NCBI GenBank assembly: GCA_026018925.1
Contig: JAKSZU010000006.1
Span: forward strand, 194,426,449 to 194,490,448
Source: Tupaia tana
Taxonomy: Eukaryota; Chordata; Mammalia; Scandentia; Tupaiidae
Reading direction: 5' to 3'
DNA length: 64,000 bases
Both the position numbers and the translations under genes were made by a program. Under the pieces are notes generated by a model. The model did no database searches, was not told where the DNA came from, and saw only the letters and a program-made list of their open reading frames with translations. Of this stretch, positions 10,706 to 21,495 are shown piece by piece; the first letter of the stretch is position 1, and every line of letters starts with the position of its first letter.

Positions 10706-11112
10706 ACTCCATAAAACTGCATATTTTCAAGATGTATGGTTAATACCCATAAATTACTCTTTCATAAAGTTGCTAAAGAGAAAGGATCAAATAAAATCTT
10801 CCAGTTGGCTGTTTATTCAAGAATGTGGAGTTAGAATAATTGCCTCCCTAAAAAGTTCATGTCCTAATCTCTGAAACTGAAGAGGTATATATGTGTCAAT
10901 GTGTAGGACTATATGAATGTATTACTCTACATAGCAAAGAAACTTTGCAGATGTAATTAAAGGTATGGACTTTGAAACTAGGGAATTATCTTTGGTTAAT
11001 TGTGTCGACCCAATATAATCACAGACATTCTTAAAAGGAAAGTGCCTTTTGGATTGGGTTAGAGCAGGAGGAGGAGGAGAAATCTGAAGGACTCAACCTG
11101 TCATTGTCTTTT

Positions 11113-11375
11113 TTTTTTTGGAGAGTTTTTTTTTTTTTTTTTTGCTATAGGGCACGTGTGCTTGCCAGACAGACAGAGAGAGACAGAAAGCAAGAAATCA
11201 CCCCCCAGGGGGGATGGCCATGCCACAATCCCTTCTCCTCCATTCTCCTCTGGGGATCTTGGGCACACACGCACACACATCTGGCGTGAGTTTTAAGCCA
11301 CCGGGTCCGGGACTCGAACCGTGATAGACTACATGGGAGTCCAGCAACATAGCCATTATGCCAACTGCTGGTCCC
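11113..11375 (-). mobile_element. tRNA-derived SINE, long subfamily A
   Basis: Clear full copy, reversed, ending CTGCTGGTCCC. A 21-bp target duplication is exact at 11092-11112 and 11376-11396, one of the longest in the window. Confidence 0.93.
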
Positions 11376-11441
11376 TCAACCTGTCATTGTCTTTTTGACG
11401 ATGGAGGAAAGTTGCCACAAACCAAGGAATATAGTAGTTTT

Positions 11442-11711
11442 TTTTTTTTTTTTTTTTTTTTTTGGAGAGGTTTTTGCTATAGGGCGCGTGTGCTCGCCAG
11501 ACAGACAGAGACAGAGAGACAGAAAGTGAAAAATCACCCCCCCAGGGGGGATGGCCACGCTGCAATCCCTTCTCCTCCATTCTCCTCTTGGGATCTTGGG
11601 CATGCACGCACACCCACCCGGCATGAGTTTAAGTCACCATGTCTGGGACGTGAACCCCGGTCGACTACATGGGAGTCCAGTGACATAGACATTACGCTCA
11701 CTGCTGGTCCC
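11442..11711 (-). mobile_element. tRNA-derived SINE, long subfamily A
   Basis: Full reversed copy with a 20-nt T tract. Target repeat AGGAATATAGTAGTTTT at 11425-11441 and 11712-11728. Confidence 0.93.
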
Positions 11712-11777
11712 AGGAATATAGTAGTTTTAAAGCTGGAAATGAGCCTCATTTTATTGGAAGCAAGAAGATAGAAACTT

Positions 11778-11923
11778 GCTTTTTGATGATGATGAGGATA
11801 GTAATGTCTTTGTCTTGACTGATATGCATGGTATTCCTTCTGGAAAAAGAAACGTAATACTCTGTAAAGATATATGTGATTCAATGTAATATAAACAAGA
11901 TTATGATAATAATAAATAAAAAA
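11778..11923 (+). mobile_element. 5'-truncated L1, 3' UTR only
   Basis: TGACTGATATGCATGGTATTCC, GATTCAATGTAATATAAAC and ATTATGATAATAATAAATAAA match the 3' UTR of the full L1 here (near 50065-50165). Target repeat AGAAGATAGAAACTT / AGAAGATGGAAACTT at 11763-11777 and 11924-11938. It is a short lineage-L1 tail that landed in the MaLR LTR. Confidence 0.88.
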
Positions 11924-12180
11924 AGAAGATGGAAACTTCAACTTTTTCTTTATGGAGAACTAAATTCTGCAAATAACCCAAGCAAACAAGGAACAGATTA
12001 TCTCCCAGAACATTCAGAAAGATTTCTGAATATCATCAAGGTGGAGACTGAAGGCACCTGGATGAGACCCATACTTGACTGTTGACTTATTGAACTATAA
12101 GATACTAAATTTGTGCTGTTTTATGCCACTAACTTGGTGATAATTTGTTACAGCAGTAATAAAAAACGAATACAGAAAGT

Positions 12181-12448
12181 GTTCAGGGGCAGGATATGAA
12201 GTTATCTGCTAAAATAGCTGTTTGAATGGCCTGTGCTTTCCTGCCGCAAATCACAAATAATCAGGACTTGATTGTCTTTGGCTTCAATTTATCACTTCCT
12301 ACCTTCTTACCAACTTTAGGTCTATTTATGTTTCAAAATGCTGCCCTAAACACCCAGATTAGCCTCCTTAGGCTGGTTGTGGGGGATCCTGGCTTTTCGG
12401 ACCTTCTAGTCCACGCCATACACCAGTGACTTATCCTACCAACTATGG
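12181..12448. other. Unassigned sequence
   Basis: No repeat or gene signal recognised. Confidence 0.5.
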
Positions 12449-12462
12449 AAAGACCTTCTCAT

Positions 12463-12747
12463 GGGACCAGCAGTTAGCGTAATGGCTATGTCGCTGGACT
12501 CCCATGTAGTCGACCGCGGTTCGAGTCCCGCACCCGGTGACTTAAACGCACGCTGGGCGCGTGTGTGAGCGTTCCAAGATCTCGAGAGGAAAATGGAGGA
12601 GAAGGGATTGTGGTGTGGCCATCCTCCCTGGAGGGTGATTTCTCGCTTTCTGTCTCTCTGTCTCTCTCTGTCTTTCTGGCGAGCACACACGCCCCATAGC
12701 AAAAAAGACCTCTCCAAAAAAAAAAAGAAAAAAAAAAAGAAAGAAAG
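12463..12747 (+). mobile_element. tRNA-derived SINE, long subfamily A
   Basis: GGGACCAGCAGTTAGCG, GGTTCGAGTCCCG and GTGGCCATCC, with an A/G-interrupted tail. Target repeat AAAGACCTTCTCAT at 12449-12462 and 12748-12761. Confidence 0.93.
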
Positions 12748-12811
12748 AAAGACCTTCTCATTAAACTCTAATTCCATAAGATACCACATTGTAAATAATG
12801 GTTTTGTGTTT

Positions 12812-13050
12812 CTTAAAATTTTCTATAGGGTACATGTACTTTTTGGAGAGAGACAAAGAGAGGGGAGAGGAATGAGAAAGTAGTCCCCAAGGGGGATGGC
12901 TACACTGCAATCAGTTCTTCTTTCTTCTTGGGATTTTGGGCATATGTACCTGGTGTGTTTTTGAAACATCCAGTCCAGGTCCAGGACTTAAACCACTTAC
13001 TCAGTCATATGGGATCCAGCTGCCTTCAGGACACCGCTGTCTGGCCGCTG
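12812..13050 (-). mobile_element. tRNA-derived SINE, old
   Basis: CTATAGGGTACATGTAC, CAAGGGGGATGGCTACACTGC and CAGTCATATGGGATCCAGC are reversed and decayed. Confidence 0.7.
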
Positions 13051-13184
13051 TAAAGTATGTGTTTTGTTTGTTTGTTTTGTGCTGACTTGGAAAGCCAAAA
13101 GACTTCCAGGGAAAACGTAAAATACTTTTCCAGACACCTACAATCTTTTCAGGTTTTAAATATGAAAACAAACCACCTGACCTT

Positions 13185-13340
13185 AAATACTAGCTCTACT
13201 TTACACCTAACTGGTTGCTTAGACTTCCATGTCTTAGTTTCCTCATTTGTAAAAGGGGAACAACAGCAATATACTGAGAATAAGGATTAAATGAGTCTAA
13301 TCATGTAAAGCACTTTTAATAATGATGGGCACACTCAGTG
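13185..13340 (+). mobile_element. MIR SINE fragment
   Basis: CTTAGTTTCCTCATTTGTAA, GGATTAAATGAGTCTAATC and GTAAAGCACTTT match the MIR core and tail. Confidence 0.75.
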
Positions 13341-15235
13341 AAGGTTAGATTGTTAATCATAGTTACAGTGAAGTCTTTGCTTCCAGTTTGGACAATTTCC
13401 ATCTTAATAGTGGATCCCCCTAACTTCATATGTCTTAGAAGAAGCAGCTCAGTTTGCCTTTGTTGTGAGTCTGACTTATTAAGATACAGGTCCTTCCTCT
13501 GGCTTTCTTGTCCTCAAAGTTCCTGTTTCAGCTAAGGCAGAAGCAGGAAGAGAAAGCAACGCAGCGATCTTTGCTGAGCAGAGCAGTATTCTGCCCAGTG
13601 ATTCCCCCAATATCATTCCTCGCCCCCGCCCTCACTCCCACCCCACCCCCACCAGAAGGGTGTGTTGCCAGGGCATGAATCATTCTTTTCACTTTCCCCC
13701 TGTTGTCAGCTTTCCCAAATGGCCTTCATCTCTATGCTGAGCCTTTCCTAGTTAGTGCATGACAATGAGCTGAAAGGTTCCTGAAGTTCTGTTGTCTCTC
13801 AAAACAACAGAACATTCCAACCAAATTTAAACAGAACCATTTACAATTTTATTACATATCATCTTTCCTGTGTGGCATTTATTTGAGGAAAGGCTCTCTC
13901 GGATATGAGGGAGTTGGTTTTAGAAAATTAAATCAGACAGACTAAAATGACGATCTGATTCATGAGGAGAAAAGATACACTATGTGATAGAAAAGTTATT
14001 TTGGGATGACTTATTTTCATGGCTCTGAGTGCACAGAGGAGAAAACATATGGATGGCATTGCTAATTTCATACTGTGTTTGCTTCAGGCTCTGTATGCAG
14101 TTTGGTACAGACTGGGCAGCCAGGTCTTTAGTCTCCATTTCTGAATGAAGCCCTACGAGAGATATTGTCTACATATGGCCCTGTCAATTGAAAATAAAAG
14201 TTGCAGGTTAACACAGGTTGTTGTTACAGGATGGCAGGGCCTTCCACATTTGCACACTGCCCATTGAAATGGAAGGAGATACCAGCTCTCAGAGCTCTGT
14301 GTGGGCAGCCGTGAGAGTGAATATTTCAATTTGAAAATTTTGTTAGTTGCCATAGTAATTGTCACAATTATGTAGTTTGTTTAGTCTTTGTAATACTGAA
14401 TGCCTATTAGAACCACCCAGGAAATAATAGTGTTTTACCTTGTGATATATGTGTGCATGTATACTTACAGAGAGAAAAACAACTGCATTTTAGGCAGAAG
14501 TAAACAAAAAAATGATTTCTTGCATATCTTTATCTAAAGCATGTTTATTTCCTAATTATTTTTTTAATCAGATTTTTCTTCAACAGAGAAATCATCAGGA
14601 AGTAATTTTTTTTTTTCCCCAAAGCAAGGAGTCCTAGAAACCAAGGTAACAAAGCTTTGTAAAATGAACGGGAAACTCCCCTCTTGTTATGAATGTCTTG
14701 TGTAAGCAATGACGCTGCTCAAGTTCAGACTGAGGTTTAAACTGAATCAACAGTGAGTGTATATGTTTCTATTTTCTTTGAATGGCTGGTGCTCACCATG
14801 GCCCCTGATTATTTAGTTCCTGAGAGCTATTACTGAGCTAAGTTTTGTAGATGGCTTTTGAAACATGACAGGTATTATTTGGCTAAACAAAATATTTACA
14901 TTGCAATTGTTATAAAAGCCTGAATGCCTATGAGTAAATCTTCATGGCCCTTCTTATTTTTGCCACAGAAGCATCTGCTTTTTCTTAAAAAACCTGTATG
15001 AATATTAATTCTTAATTTAATATAGATATAGAACGATGGCAAAAGTGTGTCTTCTTTCAGTATTTTTCTTTTTCAGAAAGGGCAAAGGCTGACTCTGATT
15101 TTGATGGAGCTCTATAACACAGAAACTGAAGTGAGTCCATTGGCTGGCAGACTCAGGAAAGGAGGATAAGGTAGAACTTGTTGATTTGGAGTCAGAATGA
15201 TTAAGCAAGTCAAGATACGGGCAGTAGTAGACTCC
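13341..15235. other. Repeat-poor stretch, about 1.9 kb
   Basis: I recognise no repeat and no coding exon. There is a C-rich patch near 13620-13660. This is one of the longest repeat-free stretches, so any conserved noncoding element could lie here, but nothing in the sequence alone proves one. Confidence 0.5.
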
Positions 15236-15251
15236 TGAAATGCTCAGACAA

Positions 15252-15325
15252 GAAGTCATTTTAAATCTGAGGTGTGTCCTGGCATGTTCAGAGAAGCTAT
15301 GCTCTAAACTCCATCTTCTAGACTC
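15252..15325 (+). repeat. L1 5' UTR repeat block, copy 1
   Basis: GTCATTTTAAATCTGAGGTG through TTCTAGACTC; repeated with a few changes at 15486-15558. Confidence 0.85.
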
Positions 15326-15485
15326 CCGAAATACCAGACAAAGTAGGGCGACCTCTGTCCTCTCTCTGTCTTTGTCTGTCTGTTTGTCTCACACTCTCTC
15401 TTTAATTTATTTTATTTTAGTATTTAAAAGAATTTTTAAACCACTTCTCCTCACCTTGGGCCTTTTCTTTCTCTTTCTAATTTTG

Positions 15486-15558
15486 GAAGCCATTTTAAAT
15501 CTGAGATGTGTCCTGGCATGTTCAGGGAAGTTATGCTCAAAACTCCTCTTCTAGACTC
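15486..15558 (+). repeat. L1 5' UTR repeat block, copy 2
   Basis: Second copy about 234 bp downstream of the first, in the same orientation. Confidence 0.85.
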
Positions 15559-15881
15559 AGGTTGTGAAGTTTTCACTTTTTACCTTTGAAAAAAAAATTT
15601 TCGTTCTCTTTTTTGGTTGTTTTTGTCTATTTTTTTTCTTTTCTTTTTTCTTTTTTTTTTTTTAAACCTTACTTTCCCACACAGCTCTTCACTGTCCTTA
15701 CACTGAGTGTCTAGATAGGCCTTGGTGCACAGTAGCCAAGCATCTGTATAGTTTTAGAGTCAATGAAATCTTCAATGCTTATTGAACCTCCTTCTTTAAG
15801 GGAGAAACTTCTTTTTATACAACTGAACTCATAATCTCTTTCTGTGAATAGCACATTGCAAAGCACAGTAGAGGAAAGACT

Positions 15882-16268
15882 TTGTCACAGAATGACCAGA
15901 AACCACCACAGAGCACAAGGAATATAAGAAACCCAGAAAATACCTTTCCCCTCAGGGAAAAGAGCAATCCTTCATCATCCTCAGACAATATAGTAGAACT
16001 CATTGAAATGCCTGATAGAGAATTCAGAATATTCATAGTGACAAAACTAAATGAGATGCAAGAGCTGAGAGACAATAAACTCCAGAAGACGCAGGAGAAA
16101 AGAGTGAACAAGTTCCAGGAGGTTAGGAAGTTCTTGCACTATCTGAAAGAGGAAATACACATCATAAAAAACAATCAAATGGAGCTGTTAGAGATGAAGG
16201 CTGCAACACAGGAAATCAAAACCTCCCTCAAAAGTATTAAAAGCAGATTAGTACATGCAGAAGATTAA
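15882..16268 (+). pseudogene. Degraded L1 ORF1 (ORF1p-like)
   Basis: The first 128 codons stay open, and align by eye with residues from about 1 to 115 of the young ORF1p here. They include the coiled-coil start and the MELLEMK and QEIKTSLKSIKSRL blocks. A TAA at 16266-16268 ends the frame, and homology continues beyond it in broken frames as far as 17201. ORF1p is an RNA-binding trimer that packages L1 RNA; this copy cannot make a full one. Confidence 0.85.
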
Positions 16269-16745
16269 ATCTCAAATGTTGAATGCAAAACCTCTGATCT
16301 AGAAGAAACAACCGAAAAACTGAGAAAATAACCCCCCAAATGAGAATAGTATATGAGAAATACTAGATAATATTAAGATACCATTAAAATACTAGATACC
16401 TAAACATCCAGATAATTGGTATCCCAGAAGGTGAAGAAACTAATAAGGATATTGATAATCTATTCCATGAAATCCTGAAAGAAAACTTTCCAAATCTAGA
16501 AATAATATCCAGACCCAAGAAATACAAAGGACCCCAATGTAATCAACCCAAGGTCTTCTCCAAGGTACACCATAGTCATATTGGCAAAATTCACAAGGAC
16601 AAGATACTAAAATTGGCAAGAGAGAAACGTCAGGTTACTTATAAAAGTTATTCCATCAAGCTAACATCAGACCTCTCATCAGATACAATGTGAGCAAGGA
16701 AAGAATGGGAAAATATGTTCAAAGTGTTAAGTGAAAAACACTTTT

Positions 16746-16994
16746 GGGACCAGCAGTTAGCGTAATGGCTATGTCGCTGGACTCCCACGTAGTCGACCGC
16801 GGTTCGAGTCCCGGACCCGGCGGCTTAAACTCACGCCGGGCGCGTGTGCGTGCGTGCCCAGGATCCCGAGAGGAGAATGGAGGAGAAGGGATTGCGGCGT
16901 GGCCATCCCCCCTGGGGGGTGACTTCCTGCTTTCTATCTCTCTGTCTCTCTCTGTCTGTCTGGCGAGCGCACGCGCCCTATAGCAAAAACCTCT

Positions 16995-17040
<46 letters not shown>
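16746..17040 (+). mobile_element. tRNA-derived SINE, long subfamily A, very young
   Basis: Best-preserved A copy. GGGACCAGCAGTTAGCG, A box TTAGCGTAATGG, B box GGTTCGAGTCC, GCGCGTGTGCGTGCGTGCCC, a CCCCCCTGGGGGG palindrome and about 48 A's in the tail. The CACTTTTG target flank is near 16738-16745 and 17046. Nearly all CpGs are intact. Confidence 0.95.
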
Positions 17041-17046
<6 letters not shown>

Positions 17047-17400
17047 ACTTTTGACCAAGAATACTATACCTGGCAAGATTATCCTTCATATGGAAAGAAA
17101 GGATAAAAACATTCTCAGATAAACAAGAGCTGAAAAAATTTGCCAACAGCAGACCCACTCTTCAAGAGAGTCTCAAAGGAGTGCTCTACCAGGAAAACTA
17201 AAGATGCATACAGAAATAAGAGAACAAAAAGAAACCAAGAAAATGACCAACTTAATGCTTGGGGCAAGACATATCAATAATAACATTGAATGTTACCTTC
17301 CAGGATTTAAACAGAAAGATTGGACCACGGTAACACTGCAAATTCAACAGAAGAGAGATTGAACCTAAGACTGAACCAGTAAAATAGAATTTTATGACTT

Positions 17401-17778
17401 TTGAGTAAAACATTAATGATTATTTTTTTTTACTATGCTTTGTTTTCCCAATTAAGGATTTTGCTTTCTTTTGAGCTTTTGATAGGTTTAGCAATTTTAA
17501 AAAATATCTGTTCTTCTTGTTTGCTTATTTCTTTAAATGGAAACATAAACTTTTCTTCCTTCCTGACTTCTATGGAATTGGAAAATATTTGGTATTCTTA
17601 TTTTGTGGCAGAAGGTTTATTTGCAGAAGTTCAATAATACCTATTGCATCAAATTCAAAATTGGAAATACTGATTATTGGATAGGACTTTGACTGGAATG
17701 TCATATCTTAAGATTAACCAGAAAACTATGGAACTAAGGTAGATCTCAAGTAAGCCAAAAGAAGCTCTTGAAAAGATG
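17401..17778. other. Unassigned AT-rich sequence
   Basis: No family recognised; it may be more of the old L1 or unique sequence. Confidence 0.4.
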
Positions 17779-17790
17779 GCCTGTCATCTT

Positions 17791-18062
17791 TTTTTTTTTT
17801 TTTTTTTGGAGAGGTTTTTTCGCTATAGGGCGCGTGCGCTCGCCAGACAGACAGAGAGAGACATAGAGACAGAAAGCGAGAAATCACCCCCCAGGGGGGA
17901 TGGTCACGCCGCAATCCCTTCTCCTCCATTCTCCTCTTGGGATCTTGGGCACGCACGCACACGCGCCCGGTGTGAGTTGTAAGCCACCGGGTCCGAGACG
18001 CGAACCACGGTCGACTATGTGGGAGTCCAGCGACATAGCCATTACGCTAACTGCTGGTTCCC
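17791..18062 (-). mobile_element. tRNA-derived SINE, long subfamily B
   Basis: Reversed with ACATAGAGACAG, GATGGTCACG, GACGCGAACC and GGTTCCC. Target repeat GCCTGTCATCTT at 17779-17790 and 18063-18074. Confidence 0.93.
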
Positions 18063-18074
18063 GCCTGTCATCTT

Positions 18075-18511
18075 CAACAGTTCTGAGTGGCAGAGAGGAT
18101 TAGAGAAGCTATATGAAAGAATTCATACCATAAATTAACCTGGACTTTTCCAGACCAGCATTGTAATCATTAGAGATTGCAAAAGAGCAACCACAACCAG
18201 AGGATTATTTTGAGGAAGACTTTGAAGGAAGAAAAAGAGACTGATTTTTGCTAGCAGATGGTATATCACAGAATACTTGGTAGGCAGGGCTGAATTGAGA
18301 AGGTTTATGTGTGACTTGTGTGCTGGGTGTTTGCTTTTCAACAGTTTGAGTAGTTGACATGTAAATATTTTCTCAAAAATATTTAAAATCATACTGTCTC
18401 TGTTATAGAGTCACAAACAAAATTATAACAAATATTTTGAACATTATCTTTAAAATTCATTTTTTTTTTAAATTTTGAAAGTTGTTTCAACTGTCAAGAA
18501 CTATGGAGTAT
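18075..18511. other. Unassigned sequence
   Basis: No gene or named repeat recognised. Confidence 0.45.
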
Positions 18512-18525
18512 GAGCAAAAGTTTTT

Positions 18526-18796
18526 TTTTTTTTTTTTTCTTCTTTTTTTGGAGAGGTTTTTGCTACAGGGCGCGTGCGCTCGCCAGACAGACAGAGACAG
18601 AGAGATAGAAAGCAGGAAATCACCCCCCAGGGGGGATGGCCACGCCGCAATCCCTTCTCCTCCATTCTCCTCTCGGGATCTTGGGCACGCATGCACACGC
18701 GCCCGGCGTGAGTTTAAGCCGCCGGGTCCGGGACTCGAACCGCGGTCGACTACGTGGGAGTCCAGCGACATAGCCATTACACTAACTGCTGGTCCC
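18526..18796 (-). mobile_element. tRNA-derived SINE, long subfamily A
   Basis: Reversed, CpG-rich copy with GATGGCCACG, GTGAGTTTAAGCC, GGACTCGAACCGCGG and CTGGTCCC. Target repeat GAGCAAAAGTTTTT at 18512-18525 and 18798-18811. Confidence 0.94.
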
Positions 18797-18811
18797 AGAG
18801 CAAAAGTTTTT

Positions 18812-19130
18812 GATACTTAAAGTAAATGTTTATGAGAGAATGTAAACGTAAATAGATAAATGATAAAAATCATAAAAAAAAAAGGAGCAGTAGGTATTGA
18901 CCACCTCCTACCAGTCAAACTCCTTGAAAGAATTTAGGGTGAGTGAGAGATAAATGACATTGCTTACATTTAGTACAGTGGGCTTCTAAATTGATTGATT
19001 AAAAGTTAGGTAGCATGTCTCAACACTGAAATTTTTGTACAACTATGAATTGCCCTGTCATTATGTTTTGTTATCATTCTTTGCCTCCTAAGTGCATTTT
19101 TACTTATTACTAAAGACACTTTGACCATGT
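18812..19130. other. Unassigned sequence
   Basis: Nothing recognised. Confidence 0.4.
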
Positions 19131-19134
19131 AAAT

Positions 19135-20045
19135 TAATATAACAATGAGATATTACTACACAGCTACTAGAATGGCCAAAATCCATAACCCTGACAACAC
19201 TAAATGTTGACAAGGATGTAGAGCAGTAGGAACTTGTTGCTGGTGGGGATGCAAAATGGTACAACCACTTTGGATTGCAATTTGGCAGATTCTTACAAAA
19301 GTAAATGTACTATTAAGTATATTTAGATACTGAGGAGCACAACAATTCAGCAGTTGTGCTCCTTGGTATTTACCCAAGGGAATTGAAATATGTGCACACA
19401 AAAATCTACACTTGGATATTTATAGCAGATTTATTTATAGTAGCTAACATTTTGGAGCAACTAAGATGTCCTTCAGTAGGTGAATAGATAAACTATGGTA
19501 CATCTAGAAAATGGAATATTAGTATTATTAATATGGTTAGTAATGCTGAAGAGAAATAAGCTATCAAGCCATGAAAAGACATAAAGACAACTTAAATGCA
19601 TATTACTAAGTGAAAGAAGCCAATCTCAAGAGGCTATGTGCTGTATGATTCCAACTATATTAGGAAAGGGAAAAGCTATGTAAATAACAAGAGATCAATG
19701 GTTTTCAGGGTTTAATTAAAGGACAGAGATGGTTAGGTAGGAACACAAAGGGTTTTTATGTCAGTGAAAATATTCTGTAAAATACCTTAAAGGTGAAAAC
19801 ATGTCAGTATCCATTTGCCCAAATTCATACAATATGTAACACCAAGAGTAAACCTTAGTGTAAATGAGGTACTTCGGGTGATAACAATGAGTCAGTGTAG
19901 GTTCATCATCTGTAATGAATGTACCACTCTGGTTGGGAGGCTATGCTTGTATGAGGGCAGGAGGCATATGAGAAATCTCATACCTTTTTCCCAATTTTGC
20001 TGTAAACCTAAAACTTCATTTAAAAGAGTCTAAAGAGGATAAAAT
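19135..20045 (+). mobile_element. Ancient L1M, ORF2 end and 3' UTR
   Basis: ATGAGATATTACTACACAGC, CTGGTGGGGATGCAAAATGG, TGGTATTTACCCAAGGGAA, TCAGTAGGTGAATAGATAAAC and TTTTGCTGTAAACCTAAAAC occur in L1 order. The copy is heavily decayed, and there is a stretch with AGCACAACAATTCAGCAGTT. Confidence 0.85.
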
Positions 20046-20704
20046 AGAGAGGAATAAAACCTCAACAACTTTGATCATAAGAATTCTGTCAGTCAGAAAA
20101 AATAGCCAAGAAACTATTCTTCCAGTCAGAAGAAATAGCCAGGAAACTATACTGTCTTGGCAAATTATTTTGAGTAAAACCATTTGCAGTTGAAAAGTTT
20201 ATGGTTTGGCCCTTTTATGCAGTTTCCTTCTGGAAATGTTGAGGATTATGCAAATATTAAATTTTTATTAAAAAGGAAATAATGTATAGGGAAATGTAGA
20301 TTCAACTAATGTCTTCAAAATTTTATTGAATACATTAAATAATGCATAAAATTAAGAAAAATGGAAAAGCCACAAGCCAGTGTTAGCTTTATAACAAATT
20401 CCTCTTTCTTTTTTATTTAAATAGTTTAAATTTAATTTTGAATACATAAGGCATTCTTACAGTTCAAAACCACAAAATGTTACATAGTGAAAAGAGTTGT
20501 CTATATCTATAGCTCTCATTCACTCTGCCAGTAGTTCTAACCTATGGATAACAGCTACTACTAATTATTTAATTATTCTAGAATTCCTGTATGAAAATAC
20601 AAATTCTAGTATTCTAGAGTTCATGCATGCAAATGCAAAAAAGTGTTCTTCCTTTTTACTCAGAAAGATGACAATTAAAATATTGTTCCTTTTTGCTTGT
20701 TTGT

Positions 20705-20968
20705 TTGTTTTTTAAGAAAGAGATTTTTGCTATAGGGTGTGTGTGCTTGCCAGAGATACAGAGAGAGACAGAGAGATAGAAAGAGAGAAATCACCCCCTG
20801 GGATTATGGTCACACTGCAATCCCTTTTTCTCCATTCTCTTCTCAGGATCTTGGGCACACACACACACACACACACCCAGTGTATTTTAAGCTGCCAGGT
20901 CCAGGACTTGAACCGCGGTCAACTATGTGGAGTTCAGCAACATATCCATTACATCACCTCTGATTTCT
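20705..20968 (-). mobile_element. tRNA-derived SINE, long type
   Basis: CTATAGGGTGTGTGTGC, CCCCTGGGATTATGGTCAC, a (CA)n run at 20858-20878 and GACTTGAACCGCGGTC, reversed. Confidence 0.85.
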
Positions 20969-21079
20969 CTCTTTTCTCTTAACAAACACTAATCTACACT
21001 GTTCTATTTTCACTTAGTTATACTATTTTCACTTAATATGCCTTGGATACCACTCAGTACATAGTTTCTGTATTTAGTT

Positions 21080-21375
21080 ATTTATTTATTTTTTTAAGAG
21101 AGATTATTGCTAGAGGGTGAATGAGCTCACCAGAGACAAAAAGAGACAGAGACAGAAAGCGAGAAATCACACCTTCCCCCCCCCCCCCCCCCCCCGCCCT
21201 GGAGGAGATGGCCACGCTGCAATCCCTTCTCCTCTTGGGATTTTGGGCATGCATGCACATGCGCACACACGCCCAGTCCAAGTTTCAAGCTTCCAGGACT
21301 GGGACTTAAACCACTGTCGGTCATGTGGGAGATGTGGAAGTCCAGTGACGTAATCATTATGGTATCTGCTGGTCC
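21080..21375 (-). mobile_element. tRNA-derived SINE, long type, with expanded poly-C
   Basis: Reversed copy ending TCTGCTGGTCCC. The normal C-run/G-run palindrome has become a pure C run at 21177-21195 followed by GCCCTGGAGGAG. Confidence 0.82.
21177..21195. repeat. Poly-C homopolymer
   Basis: About 19 C's in the SINE body. Confidence 0.9.
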
Positions 21376-21495
21376 CTCTGCATTCGGTTTTTAATAACTA
21401 CCTATAATTACATTATATATATGCCACTATTTCTTTATCTAGTTACATATTGGTAGACAAAAGAATTATTTTTTACTTAATTTTAGTCATCATTT

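Larger units (their letters stand above)
10830..12180 (+). mobile_element. MLT1/MST-like LTR (ERVL-MaLR) with three later insertions
   Basis: The left part (10830-11112) has AGTTCATGTCCTAATCTCTG, AACTTTGCAGATGTAATTAA and CCCAATATAATCACAGACAT. The right part (11939-12180) has AACTATAAGATACTAAATTTG, GTGCTGTTTTATGCCACTAA and AATTTGTTACAGCAGTAATA. Together these are the two ends of a MaLR LTR. Two SINEs and an L1 tail lie between them. Confidence 0.8.
15252..17400 (+). mobile_element. Old L1, 5' UTR plus ORF1 and start of ORF2, SINE inserted
   Basis: A 5' UTR-like part (15252-15880) leads into an ORF1 relative of the young L1. MPDREFRIFIVTKLNEMQE, VNKFQEVRKF and IKTSLKSIKSRL are visible from 15882 to 16268, then stops and frameshifts. 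After the SINE at 16746 the ORF1 end continues (ACTATACCTGGCAAG, AGGAGTGCTCTACCAGGAAA), then a degraded ORF2 start (AATGACCAACTTAATGC, ATTGAATGTTACC). Homology fades near 17345-17400. Confidence 0.85.
20400..21490 (-). mobile_element. Ancient L1M 3' region, SINEs inserted
   Basis: The T-rich strand carries AGTTCAAAACCACAAAATG, TTTCACTTAATATGCCTTGG, ACCACTCAGTACATAG and CTATTTCTTTATCTAG, which I associate with old L1 3' UTRs in reverse. Two SINEs split it. The name rests on recall only. Confidence 0.5.

Noticed and set aside
16746..16820. SINE heads as genuine tRNA genes
   Set aside because: A and B boxes are present, but the head runs on into the SINE body, the acceptor stem does not close, and dozens of dispersed copies share it.
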